Assembly (NCBI GenBank): GCA_950295325.1
Contig: OX485806.1
Coordinates: 6,572,001-6,636,000, forward strand
Length of the DNA: 64,000 nt
DNA from: Polytrichum commune
Lineage: Eukaryota > Streptophyta > Polytrichopsida > Polytrichales > Polytrichaceae
Direction of reading: 5' to 3'
Part shown: positions 49,285 to 60,022 of the stretch, in pieces
Layout: the number at the start of each line of letters is the position of its first letter
How positions within the stretch are numbered: position 1 is the first letter of the stretch
Notes under the pieces: generated by a model
The model's database searches: none
What the model saw: the letters and a program-made list of their open reading frames with translations, nothing else
What the model was told of the DNA's origin: nothing
Position numbers and translations under genes: made by a program

Positions 49285-50537
49285 CAAAGGCACACATATG
49301 ACTGGACCTGCAAAGACTTAACATGAATCCCAACTACATTTTGAGCAATTTGGGTGGAATTCAGTGTGGAATATACCTGTATCTGTGCGCGTACGATGTC
49401 TTAAGGTTCCGTACTCAATGATGACGTAAGGATCTTGCCTGGAGAACCACTCCTTGTCATTCAAGTTTTTACAGCCTACAACTGTTGATGAGCCATACAA
49501 AAGGTCCACGTCAGACTCCAGCAACTGAAATGTGGAATAGCATCCTCTTTCTATTCTAGTTACAAGGATAAAGTTTCCAAGAATCAAGGCTCTTAAGTAC
49601 ATGACGGACTGTTGAGCATAGTCAAGTGGCAAGTTTCTCACTAGGTCATCAACACCTCATTGTTGCCTATCTTCGGACAAAAGGCCTTCTTCCATCTACC
49701 AAGATTCAATTGAAGAGATGCAATGTCTCCCAATGGAATCCTATTCTTAGGTTACCCGGAGTAACTAAGAATCATTCCATTTGCATAGGAACCTAAAAAA
49801 TGGCCTTCTTCCATCTACCAAGATTCAATTGAAGAGATGCAATGTCTCCCAATGGGCTCCTATTCTTAGGTTACCCGGAGTAACTAAGAATCATTCCATT
49901 TGCATAGGAACCTAAATAAGCTAACGTAGAGGGTGCTAAAACCAACACCCAATCCAACCCCACCCGAACCAAACACCCTAGAATGTTGCACAAATACACA
50001 TTGTTTCTGAAAATGTCCATCACCATAACATCAGACTCCTGAGTTGGATTTGGGTAATCTACAAATGAAACTTTAAGCCTTCATAAATTTTGCATATGAT
50101 ACTCAAAGACGGCAGACTTTGCTGTGTTGGAACCCCCTTTCAATTGCTAACAAGAAACAATAAAATAAAAATTCACCAACATAATAAAGTGGCTATACTC
50201 AGCGCTTCAAAGTGACGGCTTTCGCACCACCCACCATACTTAAGGATCTTATGGGGCGGGAAAAACATTGCAGTAACTCTACACATGCAACTCTAGATTC
50301 CAGTCGCTGTGTCATGTTTTTAGAATGAAGGGATTCCCTGGTCACCAGAACAACTCTTTTGCCTGACAAGTCAAAGACAACATGCCATTTGCTACTTAGA
50401 AGGTTGATTGACATGCAATACTGTGCTGATGAAATAGCAATGAAGGAAGTGTGTGAGTGCTGACCGTTAATTTCCAGGAGTTGTCCTTGAATGCTTGAAG
50501 TTCCTCCATGTGGGGGTGGAGGAGCATAATATGCCAT
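45803..50537 (-). CDS. C2-domain protein with XYPP-repeat and HGK-repeat tail
   Basis: Six exons keep frame: 50537-50465, 49481-49377, 49177-49051, 48414-48297, 47526-47094 and 45933-45803, giving 328 aa. Residues 1-18 are MAYYAPPPPHGGTSSIQG. A C2 domain follows (about 19-140): LLEINVVGCKNLND, QDPYVIIEYG, DGGKNPSFNEKF, SVWNSNSLTYDDHIGS and GELRLIMHYSNA. Several loop aspartates typical of calcium-binding C2 domains are present (D in QDPY, DD in TYDD). Exon 5 encodes a Pro/Gln/Tyr/Gly-rich region of YPPQQ repeats; exon 6 adds an Ala/Gly patch and a Lys/His tail (HKHGKHKHGKWGKVKYGKFK). The YPP repeat, Ala/Gly patch and HGK tail are those of plant glycine/proline-rich (GPRP, A3-like) proteins; the C2 part resembles SRC2-type proteins. 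A membrane-associated, calcium- or stress-linked role is inference. Introns 4 and 5 carry MITEs, intron 1 a tandem repeat. Confidence 0.85.
46311..46503. mobile_element. MITE in intron 5 of the C2 gene
   Basis: Left end GGGTCATTTATGCTAGGAGT and right end inverted GGGTTGTTTACGCTACGAAG, both followed by GTGGTTGTGGTT. The ends belong to the PIF/Harbinger-like group of the window. A clean 3-bp duplication was not seen. Confidence 0.6.
47603..47986. mobile_element. PIF/Harbinger-like MITE in intron 4 of the C2 gene
   Basis: Left end GGGCTAGTCCACACCGGGTC, right end inverted GGGGCCAGTTCACATGTGGT, each followed by repeated CCCAAGTCC units. Preceded by TAA. A further aagggtgggtttacatgagg directly to its right may be the end of a second, adjacent element. 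Confidence 0.6.
49243..49281. repeat. (CT)n microsatellite in intron 2 of the C2 gene
   Basis: CT dinucleotide run of nearly 40 bp, about 65 bp upstream (in gene sense) of the exon 3 acceptor. In gene orientation it reads (AG)n. Confidence 0.9.
49683..49919. repeat. Tandem repeat, 119-bp unit, with hairpin
   Basis: Two nearly identical units start GGCCTTCTTCCATCTACCAA at 49683 and 49802, in intron 1 of the C2 gene. Each contains ATTCTTAGGTTAC and its complement GTAACTAAGAAT separated by ccgga, able to form a hairpin. Confidence 0.9.
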
Positions 50538-52273
50538 ATTGGCAAAGTCGCCTCAGAACTCCGATTGTATCTATATTAAATCAAACCTGCATGTGTTGAA
50601 GAATTCAGAAGGTGAGATAGGTATTCTAGGTGCAACTAACATGGATGTCCACAAGATACATTTACCTGCTACGTTCTTTTGGTACACACCAAGCCTAGCC
50701 CACACTGGCACTCCTTTGAAAACGACCACCTGTTTGCATTCTTCGTAAAGTGTCCGCCCTTCAAGTATTAGAAACTCTATGCATTATAAGACTTAAGTAT
50801 CTTACAGGCTTAAAAAGTCGGAGATCGTGCTTTCAAATGTTGCAAATACATATTTCGGAAATGATGTGCTTTCCATGTAGCACTCTGCGGATGATGCACT
50901 TTCAACATCACCAATGCTGGCCAATAGCTACTACAAACAGACTCGCAACCAACCCAACCTCCTCCGACTATTACTATCCAACGATTGCTGCCAGGATAGT
51001 GGCTTCTACCATCGCAAGTGGTTTTAGGGATAATCACTGGAAAAGTCAATGTGAAGGTTGTGAAGATAAAAACTGTCGGCAAAGCCTTTAACCTTGCAAT
51101 AATCTGTTTTTGAGTGCTGTAACCCACATTTTGGACATCATATGTTTTTCATGTAGCACTCTGTGACAAATGCACTTGAACACCACCAATGCTGGCCAAA
51201 CAAGAAAACCCAGCAACCAATCTAACCTCCTCCTCCTACCTACTATTTTTCAACAACTCAGCCCAACTTATCCACTTTCCTCCAAAACCTCAACAGAGTA
51301 TCCCGACCCCCCTTACACAAACCTCAAATCCCAAAAAAATCTAATAAAACCCAAACGGACTAATCCTAGTGGGCTCAGTCGACACCTGAAATTTCTTTGC
51401 AACAGCTTCCTCCTGGTCGGTCAAAACCCCCAAATACTCAAAACCTGAAAACACCTCCTCCTTCTCGCTCCGATGTCTCTAGATTCATGCAACCAAACGG
51501 AAATCCAGCAAGATGGCAGAACGCAAATATGCCGCCACGGTCGCTTGCATTTCCAATGATGAGGGGCGCGACGAGATGTATGTAACCGGAACGCGGAAAA
51601 TTGGAGCAAGTGGGTGTAGTAGGCAAGCAGGCAACAGGGACTCAGCTTCAAGTTGGAGTAGGGACTAAGTTAGTCATCTCGAAACAGTGAAAACAAAGTC
51701 GCTCGCATGATTGAGGCCATAAAAAGGAGTCGATCTTCTCACCGACCGAGTCGCGGGGGAATCCGCAGCGATGGAATCAACGCGGGAATAGATTATGTCA
51801 TTTAAGTATGATGAGATTGCAGTGTCAGGCTCAGTTAATTTAATTAAGTGAGCTCAGTTCTTGAGAAGTTTCTCGGGAACTTCTGTAAGTATTACTGAGC
51901 ATTCTGGATCGCGTGCACACGGGAATGATATTTTCATCTCAACCGTGGCCGGTGTACCGAGTCGCCGACTCACCGTTTCGCCGTGACGGGAGTCGGGGAG
52001 GATCTGGACCGCACGATGGGTCCGATGGACGGTCGAGATCCGGTCGGGGATGGAGGAATGTACACTGCTAGCGGTCAATCGCGTTTGACTTTGGGGTCCC
52101 ATGGGGCATTGGGAACGCCGTCGCCTCCCTCGTTGTTCCCATGAAGACAGTTGATATTCTAGATGCCTTTTGACTGGGCACCGAACTGCTCTTACTGCAT
52201 AGAGGGCCGTCTTGGGGTTTGTGATTTTTAAATCGTTTCATCTTTTTCACCCCCCCCCCGGCCCGCTATATCA
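50538..52273. other. Upstream region of the C2 gene; no further gene recognised
   Basis: About 50830-51170 contains a repeated phrase (gtagcactctg ... caccaatgctggccaa, at about 50877-50923 and 51155-51197), a diverged tandem duplication of about 275 bp spacing. About 51890-52080 is GC-richer with many CG dinucleotides. A poly-C run lies near 52250-52259. Confidence 0.4.
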
Positions 52274-52582
52274 TAACACTACACTAAATATGATATTTAG
52301 TGTTAGATACACTAAATATGAACACTACACTAAATATCACTAACCCTATGAAAGTAAGTAACATTAAATGTAAACTCAAACACTAAATATCATCTATGGT
52401 AATATGTGAAAGTTACATGCACGAATTTAGTGTTTAGTAGGAAAGATGTGGCAACAAGGAAGGCGGCGGCGGCACATTTATGTCTAACACTAATTATCAA
52501 AGAATTGAAAATTAGTGTTGAGCAAAGTAGGGTGGTAAAACACTAAATCTAATCAAACACTCAATATCATATTTTGTGTAGT
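52274..52582. mobile_element. MITE, palindromic-terminus family
   Basis: Left end ACTACACTAAATATGATATT then tagtgttag, right end cactcaatatcatattttgtgtagt. Extra copies of the terminal palindrome follow the left end, as if termini had been duplicated. Confidence 0.6.
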
Positions 52583-52588
52583 CTAATC

Positions 52589-53181
52589 GGGGTCACTTCA
52601 CACACGAGAGTGAAGGCCCGTGACCATTGCTATTCTAAGATCTCTCATTGGCCGAAAAGGTCGAGACCGTCCAAGTTCACTTCACATTAGAAGGTGAAGG
52701 CCCAAGGGCATAAAGAAATTACCATGGATGAAAAGTCTACATGGAGTCCTATGTGGTAGACCATGATAGTTAAATAACTATCATTGGCTTCAAATGCTAT
52801 TTTAATATATATTTTTTCAATAGTAAGTTTCCCAAGACAACTTTGTCAAAGGTAGGATCTACTCCCATGTGGCCCACAACTCCAAGCAATGATCAGGGAG
52901 AACTGGCAGTTAGTTACAGATGAACCGGTTGAGTTTGAGAAATAACTGGTTGAAGTTCAAGACTGCAGGAAAATTACCGATCATTTTAGAGGAATTTAAA
53001 GAATACACCTAATTCAATAAAGGAAAACCGGAGGATGTCAACATATAACCGGTTGGACTTGCAAACATTAGGATCTCAACCGATTATGCCCAAAAATCTC
53101 CCCGATCACCGACTCCAAGTTTTTGGAGCTTGCTTGTGTGTATGTATGGTCACGGCCCTTGGCTCATGTGTGAAGTGGCCC
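52589..53181. mobile_element. PIF/Harbinger-like MITE, about 593 bp
   Basis: Left end GGGGTCACTTCACACACGAG and right end inverted GGGCCACTTCACACATGAGC, both continuing into a GGNCNGTGACCAT block, so the inverted repeats are about 40 bp. TAA follows the right end. The interior (aaccggttgagtttgagaaa) recurs inverted at 8160-8215. It abuts the preceding MITE. Confidence 0.65.
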
Positions 53182-54890
53182 TAAATTTGGGGTCTCCATT
53201 GTGTTTCTAATAATAATTAAATCTTAGGATGGGAAGCATAGTGGACCCGTCCCTTGGTGAGGAGCTAGGGCTAGAGCTCCCGGTCACTCAAAACGTTCTT
53301 CTCCTCCATCTAGGGTTTCTACAGCGAGCCCTAGTTTCAGGTATGGTGTCGTTGTGAAGCATGTCGGTGATGTTTTGCTCTTAGGCAAGCTCAAACCCTA
53401 AATGGCAGTCCACATGCCTTTGCAATCATCTCCCTTCTACGTGCACGCACAAAGTTTGTACAACTTGCATCCAATGCATGTGCAAGTGGCTCTGCATGAT
53501 TCAGTGTCTTCCTTTACGCATGTGTGTGGATGTATGGAGTTGTGGGTAGAGTGTGTATTATGCGATGAAGAAGGTTCCTTGCAAGAAGATCACATTGAGA
53601 TTCTCTATGATTCTTTAGGACCAAATTGCCTCGCTTCTAAGACCTGTTAACTTCTTGATTCATTGGAAAGGGCGATGGGTGCAAAGCTCTGACGATGGCA
53701 AAATAATGACAAGCATATGTCCAAATCACATGAGGACATTCATCATACTAGGACGAGCTGAGGCCTTGCATCCTTTGAAGATGGAGCTGTGTGAGCATAT
53801 TTACGAAGCAGTAGGTGAGTGGTGCGTTGCATAGTTCAAATGAGCAATGAATGAATGGAGAAAGTAGTATTTTGCTTCTATCTGACGCCCGCTTCACATG
53901 TCTTGAAATCATAATTTTGGCGGTGCAATAACCAATGACTCCTGAGGGTAAACATTCAATCAAGATTTGTTACGAGCTGGTCTACCTGTTTAAATGTATT
54001 TTCTGATGTGAGCAGTGATCTAACCATTTGAAATGAAGAGTCCAATACATTGTCCAATCCCTTGTGGTGGTGAACCCAATGCATCATCGACTTTGTTGTC
54101 GAAGCCACGACGATGGGAGCATATAATCAGTTGTCTGACTAAAATCATCTCAATATATACAGAACTTCTAAGAGTCCGAGTCAACAATTTATGTAGAAGA
54201 CACAGTTTCAAATGGAGCAAAAGTAGTGAAGAGATCGAGTCAGTCATATTTCACACTTCGTGGCAGGATTGAAGTCAAGGATTATTCAAGTTCACATTTT
54301 GGGGTTGTTCACGTGGAATTGTTGTGTTTTGGGTTTTGAAGCTCAGCAAGAGTAGCAGTTTTAAGCGTGATTTTTTTGTATGTAGTGGAGTTTCAGTGCC
54401 AGTTGCAACACTCTTGCTAGCTATGTTGAGCTGAGATCCTGTAAGGGAGTTCAAGCCACAATTTTGAGCATATTTAGGTTACCAATTTAGGGTTATGAAT
54501 TTGGAGGGAAGCACAGACACATGTGTAGGGGAGCAAATGCCTTTCAGAGATTTAATGCTTTCATATAGGATACGTAATAGCTAGAATAGTGGAATTATAG
54601 TCCAATTATAGGAACCTGCCCATGTTGGGGGTCGTTGATGTTTGAGTTGTTGTGGGTTAGATTAGACCTCATCAAAAGTTGCAGTTTGTGATGTAATTTT
54701 GTGTTTGTTCGAGTTTTGGTGCCAGTTGCATCGTTCCCGCTGGCTATGTTGATCGAAGTTTTTGAAAAGTAGTTGAGAGGTTTTGTACTGACTGCACGTG
54801 AAACACTAAGTTTCAATCCATGTTCCTCTCTTGATTATATTCAAGCACTGCCAAAAAAAAAAAAAAAAAAAAAGAAGAAGAAGAAGAAGA
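53182..54890 (+). other. Unrecognised transcribed-looking region ending in poly-A and GAA repeats
   Basis: Starts with a leader-like stretch (catctagggtttctacagcg near 53307) and includes an 82-codon frame at 53402-53650 (MAVHMPLQSSPFYVHAQS...) with no recognised domain. It ends in a run of about 23 A near 54850-54872 followed by (GAA)n. The poly-A could mark a retroposed transcript, but no parent gene or target duplication is visible. Confidence 0.25.
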
Positions 54891-54891
54891 A
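54850..54891. repeat. Poly-A tract followed by (GAA)n
   Basis: About 23 A followed by several AAG/GAA units. Confidence 0.9.
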
Positions 54892-57595
54892 AGTAACCCA
54901 ATATAAATCAATGTTAAAATAACTAAACTACCAAATGATTGGTAAGGATGAAGTTATCAAGAATGAATATTTATTTATTGATCGATTGATAAACAAATCT
55001 CAAGAAATCCTATTTGATTTTGGGGTGGGTGGGAGCATTGTGATCCCCATAGTTCCCTTGAAGACGATCGATTCATACTTTGACTTGGAAAAAGCCTTGC
55101 GGGTTTGTCAATTTTGTTGTTCCTGGCATGTACACTATAGATTTGATTTGGTGGGGCCCAAAGATTTTAGGATAGTGTAATAACAATACTATTATTGGAG
55201 TTCCGAAACTACAAATAAACATGATCTAATATTCTTTCCAAACTTGAAAATTTTATCCAAATCCTATATTGTTTCAATTTTTTTTTCACAATTTATTTCA
55301 TCGAAATGGGGTTATTATACTTCATATCATCATCGACTCACGTACAAAATCTCATGACCACTAGGTGGAAGCCATGGAAGGTGGTTGGGATGGTATATAT
55401 ATCAACATGTCAACATTCAATTAGGTTTGACTTTAAGGTGCATTGCAAATGTTGTATCCACTAAAGTTGCTATAAAGGCAATTGATTAATGCCTTTGACT
55501 TGGAATAAAGGCCTTGGGGTTTGTGAATTCTTTTCTTCCCATGCATCTATTGTGGACAATGGTAGTGGCACCTATGATAGCTTGTTGAGGAAGGTTTTGC
55601 ATATAGAGTTATCTCTTGAAGGTAAAGCTTACTTTTGTAGGTAACTTTATCTTGGTTCACACCTTAGGCTACTTTTGACCTCACCATTTAGTTTTGTTAT
55701 CGACTTCAACATTGATAGCAACTTAGGACATGTGGGTGTTAGAGGAGTGTAAGGACAAAGTTTAGTTGCTTATACATGGCGTTGTTGATTATCTAGCCAA
55801 TTCCCACTCAGTTATAAACTACATGTATATGCAAGTCTCAAAATATTAAATCACTGACCATTATTGATATCCGTCAATAAATAAAAATTCACATAGCATA
55901 TTTATTGTCTTGGTGACTTTTTGGTTGTGGAGGCTCAAGTGTAGTAATATAATCATGCAATTTTAAAATTCAAAAGGATGTCAAATACATATAAGCAATT
56001 AAATTTTATTAGGATTTTATTTTGGAAAGATAATATATAATTGGACTACACCACATGGAACTTTTAAAATGGTTTGAGATTGATAATTAATTTTTGGGTA
56101 ATAACTTATAATACACTCATTAAATGGTTATAAAAAAATTATACTATTAAAATTCGTAACTTGAATTATTTACTACTTTGTGGTTTCCCAATAGTTTTAT
56201 AGTATATAACCATTATCAATATATAAAATGTGATAACCCAACAATACTAATTACAATTTAGAAGCAAGTATGTGGTACCTTTTGTTTAGCACTCACCGTA
56301 CGTGCTCACTCCAATCCAACTTTGTCATGAGGGTGAATAAATCTTGGCATGCCATTTGATGTAATAACTTTATTTTGATACCCATACCCTTGATTAAAAA
56401 TTCAGCTATCCAAATATTAATCACATTTATATGATAATTTGATATTTTTCATTTATATAAATATTAACTTCATCTAAATGTTAGGTTCAATCTACGATAC
56501 ATGAAATTTTCATTGGTCAAGACTTTTATGAATACAAGATAGCATGAATCTATGTCTCTCTCTCTCTCTCACTCTTCACAAACACACGCACACACCATTG
56601 TGATGGTTTTGATAGGGGAATCTAAAAGTCCACTTGTTTTAAAGATAGAATAGTGCTATAAAATTAACTATGAATCAATAACTCTATCTAATGCCTTATA
56701 CATAAATTCATGCAAATAAATTTATATATTCCAAATTATAAATTATAAATTATATCAATATTGCTCAAGTAGTCATATTGAAGAATGATGTACTTATTCT
56801 AATATCATTACCAAGTAGCATTTACACAAGACATAGCAATCATCTTCATAAGTACAATCTATGTACATGACAATGTCGTAATTAAATATTTTTATTTTAT
56901 TTTAAAAAATTAAAATGCTTATCAATAATCCTCATAGTATATTTGCTTATTTTTGTGCATCCTCAAATCTAGAGTTAAAAAAGAGTCAAGAACTCGCAAT
57001 TGGTTACAATAGTATTTAGTATTTTTTTAATCTTTTACAAAATAAATAATTAGTAAAGAAGCAAAAAGCAAAATTTAAAATTGTTTTTTACTGTGTTCAT
57101 CATAATCAAATGTGCGAACATTGCAAGCAACATGCACAAATGAACCTCGAAGGCCATTGTTGTTCATCGAGGGTCTCCATCTTTAATACTATTCGAATTC
57201 CAAAATCAAAACATGCGCTATAGCATTAAAACGGCTTCTAAAAAGAATGCATGGCCCCCTCAAAGGTGCTTAATATCACAGGCCCAAATTGCCCCTACCG
57301 ACTTACTTATTAACCTATGTATTAACATGACCTATCTATCATAGTGCCTACCAAATTACCAACCTAAGGGTATAGCAACACACATGAGCTAAGACATTGG
57401 TTAAGGTGACTTCATATTTAAATTGATCAATTATGGGCCGCCATCAAGGATTACCTAACTTTGGTCATGTAACTAACTGTCAACTGACTTCCTCGAACAA
57501 AGGAACCTTGACTTTCTTGTGGATGCTAATCTCAATAAATTTTGTCAAGTAGCGTAATTAGGGCTTAGCTCATGCATCACATAATACCGTAGTTC
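54892..57595. other. No gene recognised, strongly AT-rich
   Basis: Short frames without domains, many A/T runs, short CT and CA repeats near 56553-56594. Nothing that supports a gene or complete mobile element was found. Confidence 0.5.
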
Positions 57596-58300
57596 TCTAG
57601 CAACTTGGGCAAAAATCACTAATTAGAATGTACCTAGATTTCTATGAAATTTATTTTTGTTGAATGTCTTAAAATAATAATATTCAAAGAGTGCCTAAAA
57701 TCACAATAACACAAGTGACATTTTGGATTAGTTAGTTATTAGATGTTTAGTTAGTTTCAGGTTAGGGTTAGTAACTAGTTGTCGCATTAGTAGGTAGTTG
57801 ATAAACTGAGAAAAGATGATACTAGAAGATTCCTGAAGGTACATTAGCATTGACAGTCACTACAAGTAAGAGTTGAGAAGAGCATTACAATGCTTATTGT
57901 GATTGTAATATGTCTTGTGAAATATATTTGTGTCATCACCATCTTCTTGTGTATGTTAAGATTACAAAAGGTTATGGGCCCACCACGCTTCCGCTGCGCC
58001 ACTCAACAAATTAAAATTCAAAATTCAACAAAGTAGCATCAAATAACTTCAACAATGTCTTCACGTGGCATCAATCTCATTCATGGTCTAAAAACAAGAC
58101 AAACATGAATTTTCTCTACAAGTCATGCTAACACTACCAAGAAAATGGGATTGAGACAAGGAAACATGAATGAATGTCTACTTATTTCAAATTATTTTTC
58201 GGATTTTTTCAATTTTAGAATATTATTTTTTGGGTTGCCTAACTTACTTTTGCATTTTCATTCATTATTAAGCAGAAAGGTGCCCAAGGTGCTAGAGAGC
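57596..58300. repeat. Dispersed repeat, copy interrupted by an LTR
   Basis: Parallels 39836-40275 on both sides of the inserted segment at about 57723-58005, so the pair acts as filled and empty versions of the same site. Confidence 0.75.
57723..58005 (+). mobile_element. Solo LTR plus copied half-tRNA-iMet primer
   Basis: An LTR-like segment from TGGATTAGTTAG (57724) to ATTACA (57966) of about 243 bp is followed after AAA by GGTTATGGGCCCACC. From 57970 to 58004 the plus strand is the exact complement of nucleotides 5-39 of plant initiator tRNA-Met as I recall it. Copia of Drosophila and Ty5 prime with a 5' half of this tRNA, and copia uses nucleotides 1-39. The paralogous uninterrupted site at 39990 confirms an insertion. 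No gag or pol follows. Confidence 0.7.
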
Positions 58301-59799
58301 TAGGGTATCTTCATCTTTTCTTTCTCCCCTTCGCTTCCAACTCTCTTTTTCTTGTCCTAGTGGATTTTCTTTTTCTTGATTCCTTGTTTGAAGCGGTGAA
58401 CAAACACTTACCACATTTTCTTTGCATGCATTGACCTATTTGGAGTGTTGGGTAGTAGGCACATCCCCAAAATTCTTCAAATTTAGGAGAGAATTTGTGG
58501 ATTATAAGTATGTACTTGGCCAACAATTCCAAGTTGCGGTTTGCTCAAGCATTACAACATGAAAATTTATAGTTTATTCGTCAATGCCCATTTGTGCCTT
58601 TCTGAAGCTTTGAGGCTTGTTAAAACAATAACTAATTTATTATATATTTATTGTTTGCTCCTCAAGCATGTGAAACAAAGAGACTTGCAAACTATCCTAA
58701 GTGGAGGTTTATGTCAAGATGAAATGAGAGAATGGTGTTGATGAGTGAACAATATAAACCCATCAAGCAAGGAAGTTACATTTTCATATAGTTGCCCTAA
58801 CATGGCTCTTAGCTTATTGATTTTTTAGAGTTTTATGAACAATATGTTAGGGTTTTGGGTTTTAGGGTTTAGGGTTATGATTATTATGATTAGGGTTAAG
58901 GGCACAAGCTTATGATCATGACAATCAATAGCATGAATCAAAAACCAATTCAAATAGATTGCTCTTGATAATAAGGTTTGCAATTCTATTGTGGGCACTT
59001 CCAGCTCCACAAACAAGATTCAACCATTGGATTGGATCGAGCATTGTCTTGGTTGGCAATTGCAAATGTCATTTCAAGTTTCAAAGTTGGAGTTGATATA
59101 CTAAAGTTATTAGAGATCAAAGTAAGGACTCTCATTCTTTTAGATGATCACATGAGCCTGCCCAAGCAACCCAATACATTACCTTTATGTTACTCAACCA
59201 TTGCCAACTTAACGGTTCTCTCTCTCTCTCCGCCCTTTTAACTTTGAACACTTTGTGCCTACTTTTTTTTTATATATTGAATCTCTTATTGTGTTGAGTA
59301 TCAAACCTAGTATGATTAGTGAATTTTGTCTTGCTATGCGCCAGTGCTTTGTGATTTTAAGAACAGAAATAAAATAAATTGTGATTGTTCCATGATTTTT
59401 GGTGGATGAAATAGGTAGAAATATTCCTAAAATCATAAAATGGATGAAATTGCCAAAATTTGGATGAATGTGTATACATTTGGATAAAAATGTGTGTAAT
59501 CATCCATTTGTGGCTTCATCACTCCAATGGATTGTAACCAATCCTCCTCTCTTGAAATTATGAGAGAAAATCATTGAATATGATGTCTATATTTTGAGCC
59601 AAAAATCCAATATGATTGAAACATATGTCTCTTTCCCATCTATTTTTCTCTTTTCTTAACTACAAGCCACGATGCCATATACCCCTCAAATACATGTGTG
59701 ATTAAGAAGACTGACCACACGAGGCCCACTTGAACTAAGTGCATGTCCGACGCTTGCCAACGCTTTCAACAAAGATTGAATTTTTTTCATCTTGAAAAA
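58301..59799. other. No gene recognised; dispersed repeat fragments
   Basis: TTTAGGG-like repeats at 58847-58900, a stretch at 58978-59090 (gtgggcacttccagctccac) related to 6955-7090 and 22836-22940, and 59672-59740 related to 7325-7388. Short CT run near 59217-59231. Confidence 0.5.
58847..58900. repeat. Interstitial telomere-like repeats
   Basis: Degenerate GGGTTTTAGGGTTTAGGG array of plant telomere type, with a further TTAGGG after an AT stretch. Too short and degenerate to be a chromosome end. Confidence 0.7.
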
Positions 59800-60022
59800 C
59801 TACACTAAATATTGTATTGAGTGTCACTTACTATTTGAAATTATGCAATGCTACATTTATTTACTATATATTTCATATTTTACAAAAAAAAGGTCAAATT
59901 GGTTATTTGGACTTCACAAAACATTAACAACTTTACTTGGAAAATAACTACATCAACAGTAAGAAGATATAGCACTTTGTAACTCCAATAAGTAAGTGGC
60001 ACTAAATATCATAGTTAGTGTA
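59800..60022. mobile_element. MITE, palindromic-terminus family, 223 bp
   Basis: Left end CTACACTAAATATTGTATTG then agtgtcacttacta; right end taagtggcactaaatatcat then agttagtgta. Each terminus is itself a near palindrome, and the two termini are inverted copies. Closest in size to 27004-27220. Confidence 0.65.

Noticed and set aside
49482-49641. Longer first C2 exon (LLESDVDLLYGSS...) using the acceptor at 49524
   Set aside because: The acceptor at 49481 joins the first exon in phase and restores the canonical C2 strand LLEINVVGCKNL; the longer version breaks phase and the C2 pattern.
51850-51900. Heat-shock element array (TTC/GAA blocks)
   Set aside because: Spacing between blocks is irregular (4, 2, 4 and 1 bases), so it does not meet the nGAAnnTTCn rule beyond one pair.
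53182-54872. Processed pseudogene with poly-A tail
   Set aside because: No parent gene, no direct repeats and no recognisable protein were found; kept only as an unrecognised region.
57970-58004. tRNA-Met gene on the minus strand
   Set aside because: Only nucleotides 5-39 are present; the 3' half, T-arm and acceptor are missing. It is read as a copied primer.
58847-58900. Chromosome end (telomere)
   Set aside because: Array is short, degenerate and flanked by ordinary sequence on both sides.
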